Below, piece by piece: positions 16,718 through 25,220 of a stretch of 64,000 nucleotides of DNA. Position 1 is the first letter of the stretch, and each line of letters starts with the position of its first letter. A program made the translations under genes and the position numbers. Source of the DNA: Acidobacteriota bacterium (GTDB lineage Bacteria > Acidobacteriota > Terriglobia > Terriglobales > Acidobacteriaceae); NCBI GenBank assembly GCA_018268755.1, contig JAFDVW010000014.1, positions 62,001 through 126,000 on the forward strand. The letters are read 5' to 3'. The notes under the pieces were generated by a model that did not search any database, had not been told where the DNA came from, and saw only the letters and a program-made list of their open reading frames with translations.

Positions 16718-17662
16718 ATGAGGTCGTGCCGCTCTATGTTCCACAATCTCGCGGGCTTTGTCTCGCACTTTCTCATGCTACCCTCGTGCTTCATGTTTAC
16801 CGGGCCTTCATGGCATTCGCTTGGTTTCAGTCTGGCTACGATCCTCTGCTGGGGAACCAGTGACTTTACCGGCGGCTATGCTTCCAGGCGGGCCAACGCG
16901 CTGCTCCTCACCACGATCACCCACGCCGCCGGCGTCGTGCTCATGGTGACGCTGGCCACGCTGGGCCACTCGCCATTTCCGGAAACAAGAAGCCTGCTGT
17001 GGGCCGCGGCGGCGGGGATTTCCGGAGGCGGCGCACTGGCTGCGTTCTACCGGGCGCTGTCCACGGGGAAAATGGGTCTTACCGCGCCGGTAGCGGCGGT
17101 ACTGGGCGCGGCGGTGCCGGTGATCTTCACCGTGGTGAAGGAAGGCCTTCCCGACAAAGCGCAACTCCTGGGATTTCTGCTGGCCGGGGTGGGCATCTGG
17201 CTGATTGCGCGTCCGGAAGCGGGGATGCGTCCGGAGGGTTTGGGTTTGGCGGTGCTCGCGGGCGTGGGCTTTGCCGGATTCTTTCTCTGCATCAAGCAAG
17301 CCGGCGATGCCGCCGCCCTGTGGATCGCCGCCGGCTCGCGCCTGGCTTCCCTGACGCTGACGGGACTGCTGGTGGTGGGGAGCTGGGTTGCGCAGGCGCC
17401 GGAGCGGCGGCATAGCGTTCTGTACATGACGAAGTCCAGCGCCTGGCTGGGCTTGCTGGCAGGATGCCTGGATGTGTCGGGCACGGCGCTGTTCGTGCGG
17501 GCCAGCCAGACCGGACGTCTGGATGCGGCGGTCGTGCTGACCTCGTTGTATCCCGCCGTAACCGTGCTTTGGGCGCACTGGATTTTGCACGAACACTTCA
17601 CCCGCTGGAAGATGGCCGGCATGCTGGCGGCGCTGGCGGCGGTGCCGCTGATCGCGTTTTAA
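16718..17662 (+). CDS. DMT superfamily (EamA-type) transporter
   Basis: About ten membrane helices in two EamA repeats: SLATILCWGTSDFTGGYASRR opens the first and LLAGCLDVSGTALFVRASQTG lies in the second, ending with LYPAVTVLWAHWILHEHFTR. The family exports or imports metabolites such as amino acids or nucleosides. The substrate cannot be read from the sequence. The N-terminus is uncertain: the ATG at 16718 adds about 25 residues before the first helix, and ATGs at 16736, 16775 and 16793 are alternatives, none with a strong ribosome site. Confidence 0.85.
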   Translation: MRSCRSMFHNLAGFVSHFLMLPSCFMFTGPSWHSLGFSLATILCWGTSDFTGGYASRRANALLLTTITHAAGVVLMVTLATLGHSPFPETRSLLWAAAAGISGGGALAAFYRALSTGKMGLTAPVAAVLGAAVPVIFTVVKEGLPDKAQLLGFLLAGVGIWLIARPEAGMRPEGLGLAVLAGVGFAGFFLCIKQAGDAAALWIAAGSRLASLTLTGLLVVGSWVAQAPERRHSVLYMTKSSAWLGLLAGCLDVSGTALFVRASQTGRLDAAVVLTSLYPAVTVLWAHWILHEHFTRWKMAGMLAALAAVPLIAF

Positions 17663-17731
17663 AGCAAAAATCTTGGCCACCCATGGGCCTGGCGGCTAGA
17701 TTCTGCGGGGACCGGCGGCATCTCTGGCTAC

Positions 17732-17752
17732 GCGCGGGCGAGACGCCCGCGC
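17732..17752 (+). repeat. Intergenic palindrome GCGCGGGCG-aga-CGCCCGCGC
   Basis: Perfect 9-bp inverted repeat with a 3-nt loop, in the 169-bp gap between the DMT transporter and the OppF-like gene. It is followed by a copy of the ATCCGTG-type repeat (17771-17797). It resembles palindromic spacers repeated across many acidobacterial genomes. It is not a terminator (no T-run). Confidence 0.5.
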
Positions 17753-17831
17753 CCACATGGCTAAGTTTTTCATCCGCATAAATCCGTGAGAATGCGGGGC
17801 GCAAAATTGTCTTTCTGTTACCATCCGCCTC

Positions 17832-18623
17832 GTGGCCCTGCTCGAAATCCGTAGTCTGAACAAATTCTTTCCCCTCGGCGAATCGGTCTTCGGCGGCGGC
17901 GCGAAGGGCGAAGTGCGCGCCGTGGAGGATGTCTCGCTCGACATTCACGCAGGCGAAACTCTGGGGCTGGTAGGCGAATCGGGATCGGGCAAAAGCACGC
18001 TGGGCCGCCTGGCGTTGCGCCTGATCGAGCCGACTTCCGGCAGCATTTGCTTTGAAGGGCGAGATCTGTTGGCGGCGGACCGCGGCCAACTGCGCGCGCT
18101 GCGCCGCGACATGCAGATTATTTTTCAGGACCCCTTCGCGTCGCTCGATCCGCGCATGCGCGTGGAAGACGTGATCGCCGAGCCGTTGGTGATCCATGAG
18201 AAGTTAAGTACAGCCGCGCGGCGTTTGCGGGTGGTGGAATTGTTGCGCGCGGTTGGATTGGATGAGTCGGCGCTGCGGCGATTTCCCCACGAATTCAGTG
18301 GGGGCCAGCGGCAACGTATGGGCATTGCGCGTGCCCTGGCCTTGCGGCCGAAGTTTATTGTGGCGGACGAGCCGGTGTCCGCGCTCGACGTCAGCGTGGG
18401 AGCGCAGATCGTGAACCTGCTGGCCGACTTGCAGCGTGAATTCGGCCTGACCTATCTCTTCATTTCCCACTCCATGCCGGTAGTGCGCTATCTGGCGACC
18501 AGGATCGCGGTGATGTACCGCGGCCGGCTGGTGGAAGTGGGCGAGACCGCACAAATCACGGAAAGACCGCAACACAGCTACACCCGCACTCTGCTGCAAG
18601 CAGTCCCGGAAATCGGCGTCTAG
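17832..18623 (+). CDS. OppF/DppF-type ABC transporter ATP-binding protein (orphan)
   Basis: A 263-residue ATPase starting at a GTG. Walker [11 protein letters not shown]-loop [13 protein letters not shown], signature [15 protein letters not shown], Walker [13 protein letters not shown] and H-loop ISHSM are all present, with the [15 protein letters not shown] tail typical of oligopeptide/dipeptide/nickel importer ATPases. In most relatives the H-loop reads SHD; here it is SHS. No permease, binding protein or OppD partner is encoded on either side, so it must either pair with a transporter encoded elsewhere or be a relic of an operon. Confidence 0.88.
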   Translation: MALLEIRSLNKFFPLGESVFGGGAKGEVRAVEDVSLDIHAGETLGLVGESGSGKSTLGRLALRLIEPTSGSICFEGRDLLAADRGQLRALRRDMQIIFQDPFASLDPRMRVEDVIAEPLVIHEKLSTAARRLRVVELLRAVGLDESALRRFPHEFSGGQRQRMGIARALALRPKFIVADEPVSALDVSVGAQIVNLLADLQREFGLTYLFISHSMPVVRYLATRIAVMYRGRLVEVGETAQITERPQHSYTRTLLQAVPEIGV

Positions 18624-18694
18624 TCCGGCTACAGCTCTCTACGGACTTGTCGCGCTCCGACCCAGCGTCTACAATCCGCTGCTGGGAGGAATCT

Positions 18695-19465
18695 ATGGCA
18701 GCCGCTCCGCTCAATCCCGATTCTGTGCCGACGCCAACTCCTGAACCCGCCGGTCTTTCCGAGGGCGCGCGCATCCTCAATACTTTTGTCGCGCCCAGCA
18801 AGACGTTTAGCGATCTGCGCCGCAGCGCGGCCTGGTGGGGACCCTACCTGCTCATGGTCATCGCGGCCCTCCTCTTCATGTATGTGGCCGGGGCCAAAGT
18901 CGGATTCCGCAAGGCGATGGAAAACCAGATGCAATCCCAGCCCAAGACCCAGGCGCGGCTGGAACAGCTGCCGCCCGAGCAACGCGAAGCGCAAATGGAG
19001 CAGGGGACAAAGATCACCAAGTGGATCGCCTACGCAACCCCGGTGTTGCAGTTGGTCATTCTGCTGATTATTGCCACAGCCCTGTGGGTCAGCTTTAAAA
19101 TTGCCGGCACCGGTGTGACTTTCAAGATCTCGCTTGCGGTCGTGATGTATGCCGGACTGCCGGGCATTCTCAAAATGCTGCTGGCGATCGTGGCGCTCCT
19201 GGCCGGGGCCAATCCGGATTCCTTTACGCTGCAGAACCCGGTCGGCACCAACCTGGGATATTTTCTGGACCCGGCGACGACGTCGCCCGCGCTGCGCAGC
19301 CTGGCCACTTCGATCGATGTCTTTCTCATCTGGACCCTGGTCCTGTCGGCGATTGGATTCATCTACGCGGGAAAGGTCAAGAGCGGGACCTCCTACGCCG
19401 TGGTCTTCGGATGGGCTTTCTTCTTTATCCTGGCTGGGGCTGGAATTGCGGCGGCATTCTCGTAA
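18695..19465 (+). CDS. YIP1-family membrane protein
   Basis: The ATG at 18695 follows a GGGAGGAA ribosome site, and an upstream in-frame ATG at 18647 is less likely. The 256-residue protein has a Pro-rich N-terminus (SVPTPTPEPAGLSEGARIL), then FVAPSKTFSDLRRSAAWWGP, the motif that starts YIP1-type proteins, and four to five membrane helices. Bacterial YIP1 proteins are conserved in Acidobacteria but have no known function. It is followed at 23 bp by the DinB-like gene, so the two may be co-transcribed. Confidence 0.8.
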   Translation: MAAAPLNPDSVPTPTPEPAGLSEGARILNTFVAPSKTFSDLRRSAAWWGPYLLMVIAALLFMYVAGAKVGFRKAMENQMQSQPKTQARLEQLPPEQREAQMEQGTKITKWIAYATPVLQLVILLIIATALWVSFKIAGTGVTFKISLAVVMYAGLPGILKMLLAIVALLAGANPDSFTLQNPVGTNLGYFLDPATTSPALRSLATSIDVFLIWTLVLSAIGFIYAGKVKSGTSYAVVFGWAFFFILAGAGIAAAFS

Positions 19466-19488
19466 AGCCGGTTTGTATTGGAGATGTC

Positions 19489-20007
19489 ATGAAGGTTTCT
19501 GTTGTCGTGTTCTTGCTGTTGCTCAGCGGGGTGTTGTTGGCCCAGGACACCAAAAATCCTGTTTCGTCCGTGATTAAAGACATGCTGCCCCGGCAGCAGA
19601 AGAACATTACCGCCGCCGCTGAGGCCATGCCGGCCGAAAAATTCAGCTTCAAGCCCACGCCGGAGCAGATGAGCTTCGCGCATCTGGTCATGCACATTGC
19701 GGAATCGAACTATCTGTTCTGTGCGAAGGCAAGCGATGTGCCCGCCCCGAAAGTCGACGAGCTGAAAGAGACCGACGGCAAGGATAAGCTGGTCGCAGCG
19801 GTGAAAAGTTCTTTCGATTTTTGCACCACTGCCTTAGACAAGGCCGATGACAGCAAACTGGGCGAGGTCATCGACGGGTTTGGCGGGCACAAGCAAACCC
19901 GGGCCTGGGCGTGGATCCTGCTGGGCAGCAGCTGGGCCGACCACTACGGCGCCGAAGCCATGTATCTGCGCTTGAATGGCATTCTTCCTCCCACCGCCAA
20001 AAAATAG
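19489..20007 (+). CDS. Exported DinB-superfamily protein
   Basis: The ATG at 19489, with TTGGAG nearby, gives a 172-residue protein with a signal peptide (MKVSVVVFLLLLSGVLLAQ). The body is a four-helix DinB/YfiT-like fold. Expected metal-binding His are at HLVMHIAESN in helix two and in the last helix (WADHYGAEAMYL). Such proteins act as metal-dependent thiol transferases or have unknown roles. Export is an unusual but recurrent feature in Acidobacteria. It ends about 100 bp before a terminator that belongs to the convergent gene. Confidence 0.78.
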   Translation: MKVSVVVFLLLLSGVLLAQDTKNPVSSVIKDMLPRQQKNITAAAEAMPAEKFSFKPTPEQMSFAHLVMHIAESNYLFCAKASDVPAPKVDELKETDGKDKLVAAVKSSFDFCTTALDKADDSKLGEVIDGFGGHKQTRAWAWILLGSSWADHYGAEAMYLRLNGILPPTAKK

Positions 20008-20106
20008 CCAGCATGGGCCGGCGGGTGCTCCTGCACTGCGGCGCGTTTCCTGGTCGCCACGCTTCCCGGAATGACAGCCCATCAAATTTCCAGGCAAAAT
20101 ACTCGC

Positions 20107-20133
20107 AAAAAAAGGCATTGCCGAAGCAATGCC
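20107..20133 (-). terminator. Intrinsic terminator with TTCG loop
   Basis: Read on the minus strand: GGCATTGC-TTCG-GCAATGCC followed by seven T. The 8-bp arms are perfect, and the loop is an extra-stable tetraloop. It starts about 30 nt after the stop of the CADD-like gene at 20163. Confidence 0.9.
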
Positions 20134-20162
20134 CCTTTAAAGTTGTGTGACCGCAAAAAAAC

Positions 20163-20864
20163 CTAGGCTGCGTGGGAAAGACGCCGCGCTTCGATACCGT
20201 CCAGCGCGTGCCACAGGGCCTGGGCTGCAGATTCCGCGGCGGCCAGGGCTTGTTCCGCCGCTGCCGGATTACCGGCCACCTGCTGCTCCAGCTGCTTCTT
20301 CCACACCCGCGAGTGGTACACATCCGCGGTGGTGTGCAGGGTGAAGTAGTGGCAGGTCTTCTCGTCGGCGCCGTACATCTCACGCAGACCACGGGCCTTT
20401 TCCTGGGCCACGCGGGGGACCTGCGACTCGTAGGCGTAAAAGGCCGCCAGGGCTTCGGCGGGGGTGCCTTCGCCGGCCGTATGGTGGAAGAAGCTGGTCA
20501 GTTTTTTGATTTCGCCGACCGGCTGGTGTCCCCGTTGATCGCGGCGCGCGCCCATGCCTTCGGCGAAGTCGAGCCACAGCTCGGCGTGAGAGCGTCCCGG
20601 GTCGCCGAACGCAGTTTCCCCGCCCAATTCGTCTTCCATGTTGGCCAGGACCGCCCGGCGCATGGGACCTTCTTCCAACCGGACCCCGAATTCCGCCAAA
20701 TAGCTGGGAAATGCTTCTACGTGCTGATAATAATCGCAGGCATATTCACGCAGGTCGTCGCGGGTCAGCTGCCCGGCGGCCCAAGCCTTGTAAAAAGGAT
20801 GGCAAAGCAGGTCGTACTTAGAAATGCGGGTTTCCAGTTCCTGGAAAAATTGCTCGCTAGTCAT
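20163..20864 (-). CDS. CADD-like haem-oxygenase-fold diiron enzyme
   Basis: The ATG at 20864, behind GGGAGGGGC, gives 233 residues; the upstream ATG at 20948 is not supported. The protein matches the CADD/PqqC group of haem-oxygenase-like diiron proteins. It has a YYQHVEAFPSYLAEF helix, an ANMEDELGGE helix with Glu, SHAELWLDFAEG with His, a YESQVP Glu and a HTTADVYH (HxxxDxxH) motif. These are the iron ligands of Chlamydia CADD, which makes p-aminobenzoate from one of its own residues as a step to folate. A folate role is therefore plausible but unproven. It has its own terminator and stands alone between the DinB gene and mnmG. Confidence 0.8.
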   Translation of the reverse strand: MTSEQFFQELETRISKYDLLCHPFYKAWAAGQLTRDDLREYACDYYQHVEAFPSYLAEFGVRLEEGPMRRAVLANMEDELGGETAFGDPGRSHAELWLDFAEGMGARRDQRGHQPVGEIKKLTSFFHHTAGEGTPAEALAAFYAYESQVPRVAQEKARGLREMYGADEKTCHYFTLHTTADVYHSRVWKKQLEQQVAGNPAAAEQALAAAESAAQALWHALDGIEARRLSHAA

Positions 20865-20996
20865 TCGCCCCTCCCATGGGAACTTCACACTATAAGGGGA
20901 GAGGGAGCATGTGGCAAGGCAGGGTATTCGAACGGCGAATAACTGCACCAGACTGTTAAAATATCAGGAATCTCTGGGGTCCTTACCTTCAGCCGG

Positions 20997-23135
20997 ATGC
21001 CTTTTACCGAACAATTCGATGTGGTGGTGGTCGGCGCCGGTCACGCCGGTTGCGAGGCCGCCATGGCGGCGGCCCGCCTGGGGCTGAAGACCGCGCTCTA
21101 TACCCTAAACGCCGACCTGATTGCGCAGATGTCCTGCAATCCCGCCATCGGCGGCATCGCCAAGGGACACCTGGTCCGGGAAGTGGATGCGCTGGGCGGG
21201 ATCATGGGCGAGGTGACCGATGCGGTCGGCATTCAGTTCCGTCTGCTCAATACCTCGCGCGGGCCGGCGGTGTGGTCTCCCCGTGCCCAGTGCGACAAGC
21301 AGGCTTACCGCGTCAAGATGCGCGAGGTCCTGGAGTCGCAGCAGAATTTGAAGATCAAGCAGGCGGAGGTGGCAGGGTTAATTTTGGAGCCGATAGCTGT
21401 TAGCCCTTGGCCATTAGCTGATGAGGGTGTCACGGAGGGCCAACGGCTTCCGGCCAACGACCAACAGCGGATTTTCGGTATCAAACTGCGCGATGGCCGC
21501 ACCGTAGGGGCTTCTGCGGTCATCATCACCACCGGAACCTTTCTCAACGGGCTGATCCACTGCGGCGAGCAGCAGTATCCGGCGGGCCGTTCGGGCGAGC
21601 CGCCGGCGGTCCTTCTGGGCGAAGCTCTAAAGAATCTAGGCCTGCGCAGTTGCCGCCTGAAGACGGGTACGCCGCCGCGCCTGGACGGCCGCACCATCGA
21701 CTGGTCGCGCTTTCAGGAGCAGCCCGGCGACCCAGATCCCACGCCCTTCAGCTTCCGCACCCAGCGGGTGGCGCACCATGACCGGCAGGTCCCCTGTTAC
21801 ATCGCATGGACGACGCCGGAGACGCAGCGCATCATCCGCGAAAATGTGCACCGCTCGCCCATGTATAGCGGGCAGATTCAATCTATCGGGCCGCGCTACT
21901 GTCCCTCGATTGAAGACAAGATCGTCAAGTTTCCCGACAAGCCGGTACACCAGCTTTTCCTCGAGCCCGAGGGCCTGCACACGCACGAGATTTATGTGAA
22001 CGGCATGAGCACTTCGCTGCCCGTCGAAGTGCAGGTGGAGATTCTGAAGTCGATCCCCGGGCTTGAGACCGCGGACATGTTGCGTCCCGGCTACGCGATT
22101 GAATATGACTCCATCGATCCCACGGAGCTGGAGCGCACGCTCGAGACCAAAAAAATCGCCGGGCTCTTTCTGGCCGGACAGATCAATGGGACCTCGGGAT
22201 ACGAAGAAGCCGCCTGCCAGGGATTGATGGCGGGGATCAATGCCGCGCTGAAGGTGAAGAACCAGCCGCCGCTGATTCTGGACCGCACCGAAGCCTACAC
22301 CGCGATCCTGATCGACGACCTGATTTCGAAGGGGACGAACGAGCCGTACCGCATGTTCACCTCGCGGGCCGAGTTCCGCCTGCACTTGCGCATCGACAAC
22401 GCCGACAAGCGGCTTACCCCACACGGACGGCGGGTGGGTCTGATTTCCGACGCGGCCTGGGCGGATTTTCTGGCCAAGCAGGAACGTCTGGAGAAGGTGA
22501 AACAGCTCCTCGAAAAGACCAAGCTGACGGGCGCCATGGTGGAGCAGATTGTCAGCGCGGCCTCGGCTGAGGGGGCCGCAGATGCAACAGACTCCGAGCC
22601 CGAGGGAGAACGGCCCGTGGGCGTGCCTTCTCCGGGCAACGGAGCCGTGACCGGGGCAAGCCTGGCCAGCGCGCTGGGGCAGCCGGTCGCGCAACTGCTC
22701 AAGCGGCCGGAGATTACTATGGAAAAGCTGGTGCCGGTACTGCGCGAAGTGGCGCCCGAGTTCTTCGAGCGGGGGGCCCAGGCGCGGGCAGGCTTGACCG
22801 GCGCTGCCAGCGGCGAGACACTCCCCATCTCTTCCCTGCTGCGCAATGAGCTGAAGTCGGTCGAGACGGAGATCAAGTACGAAGGCTATCTTCAGCAGCA
22901 GCAGCGGGCCATCGAGCGGCTGAAGAAGTCGGAGCAGCGCCACATTCCCGAGTGGTTCGACTACCGCGCCGTCAGCGGGCTTTCCCGCGAGATGCAAGAG
23001 AAGCTGCTCAAGGTACGCCCCCGCACTCTCGGCCACGCCTCGCGCATTCCGGGAGTGACCCCGGCGGCAGTATCTCTGGTGAACGTCTACATAGAAATTC
23101 AAGGTAAGCGGCGCGAACAGGCTGAGGTGCTGTAG
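20997..23135 (+). CDS. mnmG: tRNA uridine 5-carboxymethylaminomethyl synthase MnmG, with two extra segments
   Basis: With MnmE this enzyme builds cmnm5 on the wobble uridine of several tRNAs, using FAD and methylenetetrahydrofolate. The FAD motif [10 protein letters not shown] (13-22), [41 protein letters not shown] and [11 protein letters not shown] are all present. At 712 residues it is about 80 longer than E. coli MnmG. One in-frame insert of about 26 residues (nt 21391-21470) sits before [10 protein letters not shown] and is made of short-word repeat DNA. A second insert of about 40 residues (near nt 22560-22680, Glu/Pro/Ala-rich) lies before the C-terminal helices. The start ATG at 20997 has no strong ribosome site. 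Confidence 0.93.
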   Translation: MPFTEQFDVVVVGAGHAGCEAAMAAARLGLKTALYTLNADLIAQMSCNPAIGGIAKGHLVREVDALGGIMGEVTDAVGIQFRLLNTSRGPAVWSPRAQCDKQAYRVKMREVLESQQNLKIKQAEVAGLILEPIAVSPWPLADEGVTEGQRLPANDQQRIFGIKLRDGRTVGASAVIITTGTFLNGLIHCGEQQYPAGRSGEPPAVLLGEALKNLGLRSCRLKTGTPPRLDGRTIDWSRFQEQPGDPDPTPFSFRTQRVAHHDRQVPCYIAWTTPETQRIIRENVHRSPMYSGQIQSIGPRYCPSIEDKIVKFPDKPVHQLFLEPEGLHTHEIYVNGMSTSLPVEVQVEILKSIPGLETADMLRPGYAIEYDSIDPTELERTLETKKIAGLFLAGQINGTSGYEEAACQGLMAGINAALKVKNQPPLILDRTEAYTAILIDDLISKGTNEPYRMFTSRAEFRLHLRIDNADKRLTPHGRRVGLISDAAWADFLAKQERLEKVKQLLEKTKLTGAMVEQIVSAASAEGAADATDSEPEGERPVGVPSPGNGAVTGASLASALGQPVAQLLKRPEITMEKLVPVLREVAPEFFERGAQARAGLTGAASGETLPISSLLRNELKSVETEIKYEGYLQQQQRAIERLKKSEQRHIPEWFDYRAVSGLSREMQEKLLKVRPRTLGHASRIPGVTPAAVSLVNVYIEIQGKRREQAEVL
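21391..21470 (+). repeat. In-frame repeat insertion inside mnmG
   Basis: The insert reads TAGCTGTTAGCCCTTGGCC then ...GGCCAACGGC...GGCCAACGACCAACAGC. It consists of the same short words as intergenic repeats at 10861-10932 and 36651-36728. CCAACGACCAAC occurs at 21454-21465 here and, inverted, at 36659-36670. It adds no stop codon and encodes residues absent in standard MnmG. Confidence 0.6.
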
Positions 23136-23152
23136 CCACACGGAGGCAAGCC

Positions 23153-23644
23153 GTGAGCCCGATGGCTTACACCGAAATCGAAAGTCCAGTGGGGCCGCTG
23201 CTGCTGGCGGCGGATGAAGCCGGGTTGCGGGCCGTTCTGTTTATGGATGGCTTTCACAAGCACAAACCCGATCCAACCTGGAAGCGCGATCCTGCTCCGT
23301 TGCGGGAGACGGTGAAGCAGCTTCAGGCTTACTTTGCCGGCCAGCTGCAAGAGTTCGACCTGCCGCTGGCTCCGGAAGGGACCCCCTTTCAGCAAAACGT
23401 CTGGAAGCATCTTCGTGCCATTCCCTACGGCGAGACGATTTCCTACGGAGAGCTGGCCAAGCGCATCGGGAACCCTAATGCTTCCCGCGCCGTGGGCCTG
23501 GCGAATGGCTCGAACCCGATTTCCATTGTGATTCCCTGCCATCGCGTGATCGGCAGCAATGGCAAGCTGACCGGCTACGGGGGCGGCCTGCCCATCAAGG
23601 AAAAACTGCTGGCTTTGGAGCAGAAGCAACTACGCTTGCTATAG
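23153..23644 (+). CDS. ogt: Methylated-DNA-[protein]-cysteine S-methyltransferase
   Basis: A 163-residue suicide repair protein that moves methyl groups from O6-methylguanine to its own cysteine. The active-site PCHRV motif (residues about 128-132) lies in IPCHRVIGSNGKLTGYGGGL, and the helix-turn-helix segment FQQNVWKHLRAIPYGETISYGELA is intact. A GTG at 23153, six nt after GGAGG (23142-23146), is the preferred start over the ATG at 23162. It follows mnmG by only 17 bp and was probably co-transcribed. The separate N-terminal Ada domain is absent, so it is the Ogt-like, non-regulatory form. Confidence 0.93.
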   Translation: MSPMAYTEIESPVGPLLLAADEAGLRAVLFMDGFHKHKPDPTWKRDPAPLRETVKQLQAYFAGQLQEFDLPLAPEGTPFQQNVWKHLRAIPYGETISYGELAKRIGNPNASRAVGLANGSNPISIVIPCHRVIGSNGKLTGYGGGLPIKEKLLALEQKQLRLL

Positions 23645-23675
23645 AGCGCCCGTTTCCGTGAAATTCCCTTAAATC

Positions 23676-23761
23676 AAACCACAGAGAACACAGAGTTCCA
23701 CAGAGAACGAACCCTGCATGGCATAAGGGTTTATCCGTGCAAATCCGCGAAAATCCGTGGC
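23676..23761 (+). repeat. ACCACAGAG and ATCCGTG repeat cluster
   Basis: Three ACAGAGAAC-type units (23676-23709) and a trio of ATCCGTG/ATCCGCG units (23731-23761). Both are common short repeats in acidobacterial spacers. Degenerate ATCCGTG copies recur at 17771-17797 and 39181-39246. No ORF runs through them. Confidence 0.55.
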
Positions 23762-23855
23762 CAAAAAGCAAAGCCAAAAAATCCGGGCCCATCGGTTACC
23801 ATAGAGACCAGCCGTATCCAGAACACAATCCCTTGATTTGGCATCTAATTTTTCT

Positions 23856-24428
23856 ATGAAAAAGCACCGGCTCTTTCTCGTGGTGATGACCCTGGCGTTC
23901 AGTGGGCTGCTTTACGCGCAAGATCTCAGCTCCATCCTGCGGCCACCCAAGGGCGCCAGCGTGGCCCTGATCGTGTTTGAGGACCTGCAATGTCCCGACT
24001 GCCGGCGCGCCGCCCCGCTCGTGGAGCAGGCGGGCAAGACCTACAAGATTCCCGTGGTGCGCTACGACTATCCGCTGCCTATGCACAATTGGTCGTATCA
24101 GGCGGCGGTGATCGGCCACTATTTCGACGGCCAGTCCCGGCAACTGGGCGTGGACTATCGCAACTATATTTTCGAGCACCAGCTGGAGATCAATCCCAAC
24201 AACCTGCGCAGCTTTGCGGAGAAATTCGCCGCGGAGCGTAAAGTGCCCCTGCCCTTTGTGATCGATCCCCAGGGGAAGTTCGCCGCGGAAGTCAATGCCG
24301 ATCGAGAAGTCGGCCGCAAAGTCGGGCTCGACCACACCCCGACCATCTACGTGGTCAACACCAAGACCTACGTGGAGGTGAAGGACCGCAGCCAGCTCTA
24401 TCAGCTGATTGAGACCATGCGGCGTTAG
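23856..24428 (+). CDS. Exported DsbA-like thioredoxin-fold protein
   Basis: I start at the ATG at 23856, because the upstream codon at 23838 is a TTG outside the signal peptide. The 190-residue protein has a signal peptide (MKKHRLFLVVMTLAFSGLLY), then a thioredoxin fold with the CPDC active site (about residues 46-49) and the cis-Pro region (HTPTIYV). The ALIVFEDLQCPDCRRAAP context resembles DsbA/BdbD-type oxidoreductases that act in the periplasm. Whether it makes or isomerises disulfides cannot be read from the sequence. It precedes pgsA by about 145 bp. Confidence 0.85.
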   Translation: MKKHRLFLVVMTLAFSGLLYAQDLSSILRPPKGASVALIVFEDLQCPDCRRAAPLVEQAGKTYKIPVVRYDYPLPMHNWSYQAAVIGHYFDGQSRQLGVDYRNYIFEHQLEINPNNLRSFAEKFAAERKVPLPFVIDPQGKFAAEVNADREVGRKVGLDHTPTIYVVNTKTYVEVKDRSQLYQLIETMRR

Positions 24429-24453
24429 GAGCGGCCGGAAGATTTTTGTGGGT

Positions 24454-24471
24454 GCGGATAGGAGTGTCCGC
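24454..24471 (+). repeat. 18-nt palindrome (GCGGACAGGAGTGTCCGC family), degenerate copy
   Basis: GCGGATAGGAGTGTCCGC, one base off the perfect palindrome found twice at 35180-35197 and 35308-35325. It lies between the DsbA-like gene and pgsA. Confidence 0.6.
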
Positions 24472-24572
24472 GCCCTCCGCCCCCAATATTCCCCGATTGC
24501 CTTCTCGGTTCCGCGTGGAGGATAATTCCCCTAGGGAAGGCTCGCCGAACCTCCGCTCCGACCTGATTTTCC

Positions 24573-25220
24573 GTGAATTTGCCGAACTCCATCACGTTGA
24601 GCCGCATCTTCAGCATTCCGTTGCTGATGTGGATCCTTTCCAGCAGCTACTTTCCCAGTACGCACGGGCAAAAGGAGCTGGTGGCCTCGGCGTTATTCAT
24701 TGCGGCTTCGATTACCGACGGAATCGACGGCTATCTGGCCCGCAAGCGCGGGCAGATCACCACCATGGGCATCCTGCTGGATCCACTGGCCGACAAGCTG
24801 CTGATCTCGGCCGCCTTCGTGACCCTGGTGCAATTGAACCCTAGCCTGGTACCGGCCTGGGTGGCGGTGGTGATCATTGGGCGGGAGTTTCTGGTGAGCG
24901 GGCTGCGTTCCATCGCGGCCTCCGAGGGCTTCACCATCGAAGCCAGCAACCTGGGCAAATTCAAGATGGTAGTGCAGATCGTGTCGGTGGTAGCGGTGAT
25001 CCTCGACCACCGCTGGAAAGAGTGGCCGGTCGGGCCTTACATCTTTCCCATCCACTGGATAGCCGTGGCATCCATCTGGTTCATGGTGTTTTTGTCGTTG
25101 TATTCCGCGGGTGACTACTTTGTTGCCTTCTGGTCCAAGATCGAGCGCCGCGTCGTGAAACGGCGGCGGCGCGCCTTCGTCCTTAGCCGGCGGGGGAAAA
25201 CCGATGTCCCAGTCACTTAA
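24573..25220 (+). CDS. pgsA: CDP-diacylglycerol-glycerol-3-phosphate 3-phosphatidyltransferase
   Basis: A 215-residue membrane enzyme for phosphatidylglycerol-phosphate synthesis. The CDP-alcohol phosphotransferase motif is intact across ITDGIDGYLARKRG and the following MGILLDPLADKLL (D-x2-DG-x2-AR-x8-G-x3-D-x3-D). Four to six membrane helices surround it. A GTG at 24573 gives the expected opening NLPNSITLSRI. A C-terminal tail of about 40 residues after the last helix is Arg-rich and not conserved. Its 3' end overlaps the start of the AMMECR1 gene by 17 bp, so the two are translationally coupled. Confidence 0.92.
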   Translation: MNLPNSITLSRIFSIPLLMWILSSSYFPSTHGQKELVASALFIAASITDGIDGYLARKRGQITTMGILLDPLADKLLISAAFVTLVQLNPSLVPAWVAVVIIGREFLVSGLRSIAASEGFTIEASNLGKFKMVVQIVSVVAVILDHRWKEWPVGPYIFPIHWIAVASIWFMVFLSLYSAGDYFVAFWSKIERRVVKRRRRAFVLSRRGKTDVPVT

